From contig CM050672.1 in assembly GCA_027574665.1 (NCBI GenBank), positions 7,052,001 through 7,116,000 of the forward strand: a DNA stretch of 64,000 nt, given 5' to 3'. This document shows positions 1-11,390 of the stretch, one piece after another. Each line of letters begins with the position of its first letter. The stretch's first letter is position 1. The stretch comes from Rhynochetos jubatus. Its lineage: Eukaryota > Chordata > Aves > Eurypygiformes > Rhynochetidae. Position numbers and translations under genes: made by a program. Below the pieces are notes generated by a model that ran no database searches, was not told where the DNA came from, and was given only the letters and a program-made list of their open reading frames with translations.

Positions 1-3000
1 ACGCCGCGCCGGCTGGGATGCACCGCTCGCATGGCACGGCCCCGGTGTGAGATGCTCAGGTGCCCAGCACCGCTCCTCTGGCCGGGGCACGTTGGATGCT
101 GTTGGGCACGTCCACCGATGCTTTTTTCCATTACGTGTTCTCCCGTGGCTATTTCTTAAAGACCACGTGTGATGTTATTGCCAAATGTAACCTGCGAGCT
201 GGGACGAGACCCCAGAGCTCCTCCGAGCAGTTCTAAGCAGAGCTGTACAATGAGTTTGTAATTATTTTATACCGAGCTCGGTATTTTCCTCCCCCCAGGG
301 GAAGGCCAAGAGAGCGAACAAGAGCGGGCCCGTGCCAAACCGTGCCCAGGCAGCGCTTTTATGAAATCTTGGGTTCGTAAGAATTAATTTCATTTAAAAC
401 ATTCTTTTCGTTTTTCATAAAGCACAGCAAATCCGCGGTACTTAGGGCAGGAATGCAGCGAGAGCGCTGCCGGGCAGGCAGCGAATTACCCGCGGCAGAC
501 GAGCCGTGACGGCGGGCTTGCCCGTGGACCGGGGGCTCTGCTGGCCTCCGCTTTCTCCGGGCATCCGGCTGGGAAGAAGGGAGATGCTGGAGCGACTGTC
601 TCGGATGCAACTCCCTCGCATCCTGCACTCCCAGGGGACGTGGGAGTCCGGGCGCGTTTATTCCCAAAGGTCAGGCAAATGCCAGCGCGGCCGTTTCCCA
701 GCCCAGCACCCACGTGCTGCGGGGCTGTGGAATCCTGCCCGGATGGGACGGGGCGTCACAAATCTGTGTTTGGGTCCCCTGGCTGGTGGCGGCTGGTCCA
801 GGGCTGAAACCTGGCCTGAAGCCCAACCAGCCTCGCTCAGGTGTCAGGTTGCAAAGAATTCATGTGAGTTTTGGGGCTGGGGGTACCTGACGAGTGCTGG
901 GGGTTGGGGACTGGAGCAGTGCTCCCGGATGGGGGCTGGCAGCCGGTGCTCCTGCCCGGCACGTGAAGGCGTGAAGCCCAGGGCTGTGGGAGAAGCAAAC
1001 CTCTGTCCACCTCACTGTTGGAGGGCTGGGGGCACCTTTCCATAAGCAAGACCCCTGTGGGTCCAGCTTCTGAAGGGCCCTTGGCATGGGATGGAGTTTG
1101 CTCCCTGGGGTCCAATCCCTGTGGAAGGAAGAGCCCAAAATCCCATTATTCTGGAGCGCAGCCCTACTGGGAAGGGGTTTAACTCTCCTCAGCCCTTTCC
1201 CCTTCTTGCAGCTTCCCAGGACAAGGGACCTCCTGTAATGTGTCCTCGTAGGATGCAGCCAGGCATCGCCTCCTTGGGCACGCTGCCCCGGCCACCTCCG
1301 GCCGCGAGCGCAGGCGTGGGACGTGGCCCACGGGAGTCAGAAACCGGAGGCAGCCAATGGCTCCGTCTCGCCAGTCCCGCCACCGGGCTGGGCTCGCTCC
1401 CTGCCGCACTCACCGGCGCTTCCAGAGAGGCTCGCTCGCTGTAAATCCCTGCCTCCCAGCTGGCTGGAGGGCTCCCAGGCTGCGGGGGAGCTGATAGTGA
1501 TGAAGAGGAGGATTAGGGGGTTTAGCAGGTGTCAAGCCTCATCTTTCATCCCGCTGTGGGGAAATCCATGGCTCGCTTTTCCCGGCTCCGGCACAATCCC
1601 TGAGCCAGGGCTGCCCTTTCCCGCTGCATTTGACCTGGGGGGAATGAGATGGGGGCTGCAGGGTGAGCTGGCAGCCCCCCAGACTGTGGCAGGGGGTCTG
1701 CACCCTGCGCAGAGCCCGCCGGGAACCATCCTGCGTGGCACGGCACGCGGCACGGCGCAGCCGGGGCCGGGAGGGATGCCCTGGGCGCAGTGAGCCAGGT
1801 GATGGTTTGCCAGATGGGCAACGGAGTTTGCCAGCCGGGCAACGGAGTTTGGCGACCACGGTATCGGGTTGAGCCCGCGTCGCTCCGCGGTTTTCTGGGG
1901 AGAGCATGAGAGCGCAGGGCTGGGCGCGCTGTTTATTTTGGTTAAATTGAGTTTTCTCCGGGAGATTGGGGGGTGCGGGGGGCCTCCAGACAAGGGGCTT
2001 TTTGTGAGCCAGGCTGCAAGCCGATCCCCTTTTGTGGTTTTGCTTTTTTGGATGATACAATTTGTTATTCCAAGAACTACCCAGCAAATGGACCCCATTA
2101 GCCGAGTCCCGAAGCCACTGGAGCTGGCGCCCGCGGCGCCTTTGTCTGCGCCCACCTTGGCCCCGACGGGAGCTGCTGGGGCCTCGTTCCGGCAGTGCCT
2201 TTGCCCCCGGACGGTGCCCAGGGGAGATGGAGGGGCTGGGGGGCCGTGGCTGTGCTGATGGGGCACCTCACGGGATTAGCCTGCGCCGGGAAAGCCAGTG
2301 GGACAGGTGGGAAGCGCTGGGTTTGTTGAATTCCCGGGCACACTCGTGTCCCCGGCACCACACTGACAATAACCCAATTGTTGCCGCACTGCCGGGGGCT
2401 GGAGCTGGTGCCAGGGGGGAGCCCATCCATGGGGCAGCCCCTTTGCCCCCTCGGATGGGGCTGTACCCTCACTTCCAGCCATCTGAGCTCAGCAGCTCGG
2501 TGGGAGTTGTGGGAATTTGGTCTTGGGCGCAAGGGCTCTGGCCCCAGGCGGTATTTAAGGTACTTCTCCCCCCACCAGCATCCCTGGGGAGGGCTGTGAG
2601 CAGGGCCGACTGTCCTGGTGAAGCGCCTGGGAATAGGGGGGACAGCCTCAGCCTCGGGGGTCCCACGGTGGCTGCAGTTACCCACAGCAGACCCCTGTGC
2701 CTCGCTTGGGGGCTGGCTGCAGTGTGCCAAGGGTCAGCACAGCTGGGGGGGCGTCCCAGCGCCCAGCCACAGTCAGAGTCATCCTCACACTTAGCCCCCG
2801 CCAAATTCCATCCAGGGCTTGGCATTTCCATGTGCCGTGCCTTTGGAAAACAGCAGTTTAATGGTCTTGCTGTAAATGAGGTGGAAAATGTCCGTGGGCT
2901 TGTGCAAGAAGGCTCCTGGGAGCCTGGCTGTGCCGTAGGCGTGCTGGGTCCCATGGCTGGGGATGGTGTGCGACCCTCCGGAGCCCTGCGTCTCCCTGGG

Positions 3001-3257
3001 ACTTCCTGGGATTGCAGGCCAGCTCTGCTTGCTCTGGTTCTTTCCATTGCAGCAGGGAGGCTGGTGCTGCCTGTCCCCGGGATGGGTCCCACCAGCCTCT
3101 TGGTGCGGAGGTTTGGGGTGCACCCTGACCTTCCCATGGTGAGCGTGGCCGGAGGGCTGTCACCCCTCCCTGGGGCAGGGATCAGAGGCATTGCCCACTG
3201 CCACCCCCAGCCCAGCCACTGCCTCCAAGAGCCTTTCCCTGCTCCGTTCCCACACAC
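1..3257. other. Non-coding GC-rich DNA, no gene recognised
   Basis: Several overlapping reading frames are open on both strands, as expected in GC-rich sequence, but none of their translations resembles a known protein and none shows plausible exon boundaries. The only internal repetition I see is a short tandem copy near 1805-1855 (two copies of a roughly 24-base unit containing GGGCAACGGAGTTTG). TRAPPC3, the next gene in the human order, was looked for and not seen. The stretch could contain a non-coding first exon or enhancers of COL8A2, but nothing in the sequence decides that. Confidence 0.5.
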
Positions 3258-3655
3258 TAGAATCACAGAATCACATAGTTCGGGTTGGAAAAGACCTTTA
3301 AGATCATCGAGTCCAACCGTTAACCCAGCACTGCCGAGTCTACCCTAAACCATGTCCCTGAGCGCCTTGTCCACACGGCTCTTAAATCCCTCCTGGGATG
3401 GTGACCCCCCTCCCTGGGCAGCCCGTTCCAATGCCTGACAGCCCTTTCTGGGAAGATGTTTTCCCTAATATCCAGCCTAAACCTCCCCTGGCACAACTTG
3501 AGGCTGTTCCCTCTTGTCCCATCATTTGTTGTTACCTGGGAGAAGAGACCGACCCCCCCTCTGCACCCTCCTATCAGGGAGCTGTAGGGAGCGATAAGGT
3601 CCCCCCTGAGCCTCCTCTTCTCCAGGCTGAACACCCCAGATTATTATAATTTTTA
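3258..3655 (-). mobile_element. CR1 LINE 3' fragment
   Basis: The left end has the inverted form of the CR1 3' terminal octamer repeat (AATCACAGAATCACATAG), followed by the antisense CR1 tail (GGTTGGAAAAGACCT, then the stretch for loss of the last-ORF region and 3' UTR), ending near CCTCTTCTCCAGGCTGAACA. The element therefore lies on the minus strand and is 5'-truncated, as is usual for CR1. It has diverged moderately and encodes nothing intact. Confidence 0.9.
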
Positions 3656-3849
3656 ATAATTATCCTTTAGAAAAACGGGCTGGATGGATAGGTCAATTTA
3701 CTTTTTCCCCCATGTTTCATTGCCACACATGAAGGCTCAGAAATGCCAGGCGAGCGTGGCACCCGCAGCAGACGCCCAGTGCTCTCCCGAGCCTGGGGTG
3801 TCACACCCCTGCTATTTCCTAAGAGGCAGCAATGTGCCCACGTCTGCTC

Positions 3850-4242
3850 CGGGTTGGGTCTGCTCCCCAGCCTGGGGTCTGTTCCCTGGGTCCCGGTCTG
3901 CTCCCCAGACTGGGGTCTGCTCTCCAGATTGGGGTCTGCTCCCCAGACTGGGGTCTGCTCCCTGGGTCCCGGTCTGCTCCCCAGACTGGGGTCTGCTCTC
4001 CAGACTGGGGTCTGCTCCCTGGGTCCTTGTCTGCTCCCCAGACTGGGGTCTGCTCTCCAGACTGGGGTCTGCTCCCTGGGTCCCGGTCTGCTCCCCAGAT
4101 TGGGGTCTGCTCCCCAGACTGGGGTCTGCTCTCCAGATTGGGGTCTGCTCCCTGGGTCCCAGTCTGCTCCCCAGACTGGGGTCTGCTCCCAGGCTCCAGG
4201 TCTGCTCCCCAGATTAGGGTCTGCTCCCTGGGTCTGCTCCTT
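3850..4242. repeat. Minisatellite, 19-base unit
   Basis: About 390 bases are built from a 19-base unit close to GGGTCTGCTCCCCAGACTG, alternating with a variant unit containing GGGTCTGCTCCCTGGGTCCC. The mixture gives a higher-order pattern of roughly 57 bases. Because 19 is not a multiple of three, the array stays open in several frames on both strands, producing apparent low-complexity proteins that are not genes. It starts about 190 bases beyond the CR1 fragment. Confidence 0.93.
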
Positions 4243-6250
4243 GCGTGGGGGGACAATTGGGATCAGCACTGGCGTCCCTCGAGTGCGACAACGGGCACCA
4301 GTCCCCTCCCGAGCGCCGTGGCAGCCTCCCGGTGCCTGTGCCCAAACAGGGGGTGCTCCCAAGCTGAGGCAGGGGGCTCTGCCTGGGCTCACTGCCGTGC
4401 TGCCAGCCCGCATGGCTTTGGGCAGGATGAACCCCTCTTTGGGCAGCAGGTCCTGAGCGGGGACGGAGGGAGGTTCCCACACGACACAGCCCGGAGGAAA
4501 ACTCTGCCTGGAAAACAGGAGCTGGATGTTTTTCCAGCTTGAAGCCTAAACAAAAGATTTTGTAATAAGTGCATCCCCTGGCCTCTGCTCAGCGCCCGGC
4601 TCGGCTGTCCGTGGTGGCCGGCACAGCCCTCCCCATCCACCCCCCCACATTCCCAGACATTCCTCCAGTGCTCCGGGGACAGGGTCATGGGGTATGGCCC
4701 TGTGCTGTCACCACTGCAGGCTCCGTCCCTTTCTCCAGCAAAACGTGCCCCCCAGGAGACTGTGGGGACACAGGGACACGGGGACACAGGGACACGGGGA
4801 CGGCCCTGGCCGAGGGCTGGCGTCTCTAACTGAAATATTCTGCCTGTTCCGCACCGATTACCACTGGGCCTTGAACTCCAGGTCCCCAGTTTTGCTTGGC
4901 GAAGGGTCACTGGTGACAGGGACACCCACGGGAAGCTCCATGTCCTGCGGGGGGGCAGGGCTGGCCCTGGTGTTCCCGAGCCCTGGAGCCTGCGAAGGTC
5001 ATCGGCTCCTCCGTGCCTTTCCCAGCCAGTTCGCTCCCGGTGCTTTCCTGGCTGCTCCTGCCGCTCCTTCCCCTGACCCGGGTCCAGAAGCGGTTTTTCC
5101 CCTGGGATGGTCTGGGGCCCCCCGGATCCATCCCATTTGTCTCCGGGCAGCTGTCCTGGTGCAATCCGGGTCCGGTTCCCCGGGTCAGGGCAGCTCTGCC
5201 GGCTGGTGCCGCATCAGGAGAGCGGGAGACGCACATGGTTTGTGGGTGCAGGGGTCCAGCCAGGAGCAGGCGGGGAGACGCAGCGGGGGGGAGCTGGAAC
5301 CCTTTAAGGCAGCTTAAATGAGATACTCGATTGTGCTGGAAATTAGGAGCCTGGTAATGAGATCGTGGCTTCGGGTGGCAGCGCGTCGGCGTTCCTGGGG
5401 GTCGAAAGCTCTTTCTTTGTGACAAATACGGATGGCGCACGCGGGAACGGCGGGTGGCTCCCCGTGTCCCTCGGGACACGGCACCCGGTCCGCCGAGACG
5501 CGGGAACCCCGGGGGAGGAGGGGAGCGGAGCTGCGCCTTGGGACTCGCTGCCGCCGCCGCCACGGGGCTCACGGGGAACGGGGGTCTTGGAGTAATCTCC
5601 AGGAAAGTGGGGCCACTGGAATTCCCTGTGAGGCTCTCGGCTCCGAGACAAAGGAAATGTGGAAACTAAGAAAAAACATAAAAATTTCAAACTGAAGAAT
5701 CAAAGCAGCTGATTCAGCGATGTCGAAACGTCTTGTGACAGCACCGGACACATTTTTTCCAAACAAAATTCTGGGAAAATATCAGCCTGATTTTACACAA
5801 CCCACGTCCGTCTCGACAGAAAGGCACGTGGCTGGGGGGGCGGCGCGGGGGGCTGCCCGCAGCCGGGGCCCCACTGGGATGGGTACGGGGAACCCCGCGA
5901 CGCTGCGGAGCGCGGCCTCTCAGCGGCTCTGCCCCCACCGCGGTGCCGGCCCCGCCGAAACGGGGATTACAGAGCGCGGAGGAAAATCTGAAATCCAAGC
6001 CGGCAGCGCGAGGCCGTGGTTTATGGCAGCGTCGTGTCAGAGTTTCCACTGAACACCTCGGGCTTGCTGGGACCTCGCGTCAGCTCGCATCAATTAAATT
6101 GAATTAAAGAACGTAAACGAAAAGGCTGCCTGAAGAGCGTGCGCCGGCCCCTCGCCGGGGCGTGGGGGTGTGTGAGCCGCCCCACCGCGGCTGCCCGGCC
6201 AGAAAGGGTCCTGTATGGTACACAGCCCTGGGAGCAGCAGGGAATGGGGA
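4243..6250. other. Non-coding spacer
   Basis: No gene is recognised. A short GGGACACA/GGGACACGG tandem tract lies at about 4761-4800. A CpG-rich patch lies around 5430-5560 and 5850-5960, and AT-rich patches lie at 5640-5790 and 6085-6120. These may be regulatory, but I see no specific site that I can defend. Confidence 0.4.
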
Positions 6251-6335
6251 TGGGATGGGATGGGATGGGATGGGATGGGATGGGATGGGATGGGATGGGA
6301 TGGGATGGGATGGGATGGGATGGGATGGGATGGGG
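6251..6335 (+). repeat. Pentanucleotide microsatellite (TGGGA)n
   Basis: Sixteen uninterrupted copies of TGGGA run from 6251 to 6330, followed by degenerate GGGGATGGGG-type sequence to about 6420. Every copy contributes a GGG run separated by two bases, so the plus strand fits the pattern for a G-quadruplex many times over. No gene overlaps it. Confidence 0.97.
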
Positions 6336-7220
6336 AGAAGCATGGGGATGGGGAGAAGTATGGGGATGGGATGGGGATAAGGGTGGGGAGAGGATGGGGT
6401 GCTTGGGGCAGGGGGATGGGGAGGGTTCAGGCTGTGGCAGTGGAGGACAAGGGACCTGCCAGGAGCACCCGCCATCCCAGGAGAAGCTGCCGCTCCTTCC
6501 CTTTACTGGGTTAATTGGGAGCGCAGCAAAGTCCCATGCTTGGACCCCCTGGGAGCCCCCAGGCCGGGACCGCGACCCCCGCGCCACCCGGGCACCTGGT
6601 CCCGGGGGGTGCGGGCAGGCAGCAGCCGGTGCGGGGCCGTGTGCGGACACCGCCCCGGCAGGTAACCCTATCCCCCCCCAGGAGGGACAGCCGAGGCTCC
6701 CGCTCCTGAAATGTATTTTAATGTAAACCTAGCTCCGGGGCAGCTTTTTCTCATTTTTAAACTATTTCATATCAATCCTTGGCCTGACATTTGTTTTCTT
6801 TGAGTGCGGTGGGGAGCGTGGTCGGCATTGCTGAGGATATCTCCTCAGGAATCTTGGCAGAGCCGGCTCCCTATCTTTGAAGAAACGGCAAATGCAAAAC
6901 AGAAGGCAGATATTAGAGAAGCATAAACAATATTTTCCCCCTGCTCACCCCAGAAGCAACACAGCAGCCGGTTCGGGGACACGGCGGCGGGGAGCACCCC
7001 GTGCCCGGACCCCACAGCACCTGCCCGGGTGGAGCCCTGGGGTAGGAGGGGTGCAGGCTCTGGCACCCATCCCGGGCAGGTCCCTGTCACCTGTGGCCAC
7101 GCTGTCATGCAGAGGCACGTGGCCAACCTGGTCCCCGTGGCCGTGAGCGGCCCGCCGGGATGGGGAGCGGTGGCCACCGAGGAGTGGTCACGCTGGGAGG
7201 GTTTGCAGTGGATGGGGGGG

Positions 7221-7359
7221 AGGCTGGTGCAGCTGGGAGTGCCCCCACTGGGGTCTTGCCCTGTTAGGGGCTGGGAGCTGGGCTCTGGGGGAGGCTGGTG
7301 CAGCTGGGAGTGCCCCCACTGGGGTCTTGCCCTGTTGGGGGCTGGGAGCTGGGCTCTGG
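7221..7359. repeat. 71-bp tandem duplication
   Basis: The stretch 7221-7291 is repeated immediately at 7292-7359 with a period of 71 bases. The copies differ at very few positions (for example A at 7266 and G at 7337). Such high identity indicates a recent duplication. The sequence begins AGGCTGGTGCAGCTGGGAGT in both copies. No coding function is visible. Confidence 0.93.
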
Positions 7360-10330
7360 GGTCGCCCCCCACATCCTGAAACCCCAAGGAAATGCCGCTC
7401 TGAGGGAGAAGCTGGTTTCGCAGGCGTGTTTTGGCAGAGGGGTTGGGTGGAGGACGTGCACGGCGAGGGGGCGTGGGAGGGGGGCAGCTGCCACGGCACG
7501 GGCTGCCCGGCCGGGCAGGCTGCAGGCAGCAGCGCAGGCACCAGCCAGGCGCACGCAGACTCACCTGGGGTGTTGCTAAAAAGCTGGAAGAGGAGAGGAA
7601 ACGGAGATCAAAGAACCCAGCAAAACCAGGGAGACAGGATTTCAACTCCTGACATTAAAATAAAATGACTGTTAGGATAAACACTGCAAGGCCATTTCCC
7701 ATCCCGGGCAACCAGACTTGCTGGCGGGGGCGGAGGCCGGGGTTATGTTTCTTGGCGTTTCACACATGAGAAGTTTTCGCAGCAGCTCACAAATTTGCTG
7801 CCATCCCTGGGCAGCCGGGAGAGTGGCGGAGGGCGGCGCTGGTGAGGAGCGGTGCTGCTCAGCCCGGGGAAACGACGGGAAGGCCGGGGCGGTAACCTCG
7901 ACTGACCAGCGGCACCAGCTCGGTCAAGGGCACCGGGAGCATCTCGGGAGCTGCTGTCCCTGGGTGCTCCCACTGCTCCGGAGCCTGTTTCCACCGTGGC
8001 ACGAGGCCACGATGGATGCAGCGTGTCCGTCCTGCAGGAGGGCAATCACTGCTGTTGACGCTCCTTCTTGCAACTGGAGCCGCCGTGGGGATTCTTGCAG
8101 GTGGCGAGAGGAGAGCCGGGTGTCGGGGCTGGCGAACGGAGGGGCCGGGACAGTGGCGTTGGGGTGTGGGGGGAGAGAAGCTCCTGGACAGGGTCATGCG
8201 GACACGTCCTGCGGAGCAGTCGTTCGCTGCTTAAAACATAAACCACTGAGGAATGAACATCCGTGGGTTCAGACCTGTTTCCTCTTGGCAGCTCAGGCAT
8301 TTCTGGCCCACCCCATCCCCTACCCCAAATTTTGCCTCGGTGATGGGTCGTTAAGTGCTGAGGAAGTGGCTAAAAATGCTGCTGCGCTTGCTGTGGGGGT
8401 CTCGGAGGGAAGGGAGGACATGCCCAGCTTAGGGCAAGGTCAAGCCAGCTTTGAAGCCACCGTAGGGCTCCTGGCAGCTCCCCAGCGCAGTGGCTGCCCT
8501 AGTGCTGTCACGGGCTCGAGCTGCTCCTTGATGGCCTGCATCCCCCTCCACGGGGGTCCCCTTCCCCTGGAGTGCGTGGACAGGGGCTGGAGCAGCCCCT
8601 GCATTGCTGCGTTCACTGGGGCACAGGCACAGTGCTGGTGTGAGCACAATGGGCTTCAGCAGCACCGGGCTGCTCCGTGCCGCTGCTCTGTGCCGCTCCA
8701 TCACCCCGGCTCTCCGCGGGGACAATGGGTATGGGTACCCAGGAGGTCTCCAGGGCATCCCTGTCCCACACGTCCTGGCCTGTGGGATGGGCAGCAGCCC
8801 CCCGAGTGAGCTGCCCCAGCCCCTCTGAGCACCCCCACCCCAGAAGGCTCTGGCCCTGACCACAGCTCATTATAATTAAGCCGGTGACCCCAGCACGAGG
8901 CTGGAAGTTTAAATGTCTGCGGTTGATGGCCACTTGCCCGCAAATTCCCCGAGATGGGAATCGCTCTCTGCGGGTCCCTCCAGGCTTAGCAGATTGCTTT
9001 GCAAAACACCCGCTGCACTAGAAAACGCTGTTTCTGCGCAGGAGCTGCGAGGGCAAAGCGGCATCTGAGCCCTGGAATCCGGGAAAACGCCGGCCGCTTC
9101 CCACCGGAGCTGACGTGTCCCTGGAGCGGGGCTGCTTCGGCTGCCGGGCCGGCACGCGTCCCTTGGGGACCGATGCCCTGAAGCTCCCGCAGCTCCCTGG
9201 GGCTCGCAGCCCGCATTCCTCCCGGGGGTGTCTGGGCAGATGCTCCGCATCCCGCACCAGGATCCGGGTGCGAGAGGCTGTGCTCCGATCGTGGCATGGG
9301 CCGGGGCTCACGTGGCAATTCGGACCCTGCACAGCCTCACCCCTGCCGCTGCGCCTGCGCGGAGACCCCGGGAGTGGGGGTCCACACCCTGCCCAGCGGC
9401 TGTTGGCGCGGCGAAGGGGACAGGACCCCCCACGCGCCCCAGCTCCGGCCCTGGGCTCTCGCCTTGCTCCATCTTTTGGCTCTCAGGGATGGCATTGCTG
9501 CTGCCCCCCAGGCAGGCCACCGTCCCGCCGGGAAGAGGAGGAGGAGAGGGGAAGAAGAGGGGAAGAAAAAAATGAATCCCCACAAAAATGTCTTCATAAC
9601 AGGAAACGTCTCATAAAATACCTGTGGTTTGGCTTGTGTGATCCGACTGGTCAAACTATGCACCTGGCAGGCAACCCTGCTATTACTGCTGCGCGCAGTC
9701 TGGTATTTCGGTGGAGCTGAGGCTGGCGGGGGGGTGGGGAGGACGGGACCGGGGAGCTCAGGGCACAGAAACCCTCTGTTGGGGCCGGGGCGAGGGGTAG
9801 GACACGTCCCTTGGGTTTTACTGCCTCTGTGTGTGCCCAGGGGACATCCCAACTGTGTTTCGGCGGGGATGCCCTGGGATGCAGTGAGCTGCGTTCAGCC
9901 TCGCACCCCAGGCAGAAACACGACGTTTCTGCAGTGTCAGGCCCGGGTTTTCCACCCAGACCCGTGTCCAAGGCAGTGCAGACCCAAAGGTCTCTGTCCA
10001 GGTCTCCAAATGCCACGGTGCCTGCCAGTGCCCAGGAGGTGGCCTCACCCCTGTGGTCACCCTCAGCTCCGGCCACGGCCGGGCGCGTCGGCAGCCATCA
10101 GTCCCGGGCTCTCGGGTGCTCAGCGGAGGAGTTTTGACAGCTGGAGGTGAGGGATTAAGCCCTGAGCTGTGACCTGCGGCAGGCTCACGCCTTGCTGCGC
10201 TCCCGGCACTCACACGCGGAGGGTCATTAATCCGCCTTAGCTGATCCCTGACCCGGCGGCTGCGGGATCAAGCAGCGGCACGGACCCTGTTGTCAGCACC
10301 ATCACTGGACCACGGGCTCCTCGGCTATGG
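7360..10330. other. Non-coding spacer
   Basis: Open frames of up to 363 codons (7718-8809, plus strand) exist but have low-complexity, Gly/Ala/Arg/Pro-rich translations without recognisable domains, and frames on the opposite strand are open too. Around 9600-9720 the base composition becomes more balanced, and the stretch contains a RUNX-like TGTGGTTTGG. This could be a conserved non-coding element upstream of COL8A2, but that is only a guess. Confidence 0.4.
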
Positions 10331-11390
10331 TCAGCAAGCCCCGTGGGCAGCATGTACCGTGGGCACTGTGTACAGTGGTCAGTGAGCCCCGTGGGCACTG
10401 TGTACCGTGGTCAGTGAGCCCCATGGGCAGCGTGTACCATGGGCAGCGAGCCCCGTGGGCACTGTGTACCGTGGTCAGTGAGCCCCGTGGACAGCATGTA
10501 CCATGGGCACTGTGTACAGTGGGCAGTGAGCCCTGTGGGCAGCATGTACCATGGGCACTGTGTACAGTGGGCAGTGAGCCCTGTGGGCAGCATGTACCAT
10601 GGGCACCATGTACCGTGGGCACCGTGTACTGTGGGCAGTGAGCCCCATGGGCAGCATGTACCATGGGCACTGTGTACAGTGGGCAGTGAGCCCCATGGGC
10701 AGCATGTACCATGGGCACTGTGTACAGTGGGCAGTGAGCCCTGTGGGCATCATGTACCATGGGCACCGTGTACCGTGGGCACCGTGTACCGTGGGCAGTG
10801 AGCCCCATGGGCAGCACGTACCACGGGCAGCGAGCCCCGTGGGCAGCATGTACCGTGGGCAGCGAGCCCCATGGGCAACATGTACCGTGGGCAACGAGCC
10901 CCGTGGGCAGCATGTACCATGGGTAGCAAGCCCCATGGGCAGCGAGCCCCACTGGCACCATGTACCATGGGCAGCGAGCCCCGTGGGCAGTGTGTACTGT
11001 GGGCAGCGTGTACCGTGGGTAGCGAGCACCATTGGCAGCGTGTACCGTGGGCAGCGAGCCCCATGGGCAGCGTGTGCCGTGGGTAGTAAGCACCATTGGC
11101 AGCGTGTGCCGTGGGTAGTAAGCACCATTGGCAGCGTGTACCATGGGCAGTGAGCCCCGTGGGCAGCGTGTGCCGTGGGCAGCATGTACCGTGGGTAGCG
11201 AGCACCATTGGCAGCGTGTGCCGTGGGTAGCGAGCACCATCGGCAGCGTGTACCGTGGGCAGTGAGCCCCGTGGGCAGCGTGTGCCGTGGGCAGCATGTA
11301 TCATGGGTAGCGAGCACCGTGGGCAGCGTGTACCGTGGGCAGCGAGCCCCATGGGCAGCGTGTGCTGTGGGCAGCGTGTACCGTGGGCAC
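10331..11390. repeat. Large minisatellite of 16-base modules
   Basis: About 1.06 kb is made of roughly 66 modules of 16 bases. Most are of two kinds, GTGGGCAGCGTGTACC and GTGGGCAGCGAGCCCC, often alternating to make a 32-base unit, with variants such as a CACCATTG-containing module more common in the second half. Both strands are nearly free of stop codons, so several overlapping frames of 180-330 codons appear, all with repetitive His/Gly/Thr/Cys/Pro-rich or Gly/Ser/Val/Tyr-rich translations. I interpret it as non-coding tandem DNA. Confidence 0.95.

Noticed and set aside
2062-3348. 428-codon plus-strand open frame
   Set aside because: The translation has no recognisable domain, opposite-strand frames are open over the same bases, and the frame runs into the CR1 fragment. 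GC-rich sequence has few stop codons.
6251-6335. Interstitial telomere-like repeat
   Set aside because: The unit is TGGGA, five bases, not TTAGGG.
7718-8809. 363-codon plus-strand open frame
   Set aside because: Low-complexity translation without family resemblance. Overlapping frames on both strands are also open.
10331-11390. CRISPR-like array of short repeats
   Set aside because: The modules are contiguous and all repetitive, there are no unique spacers, and the host is a vertebrate.
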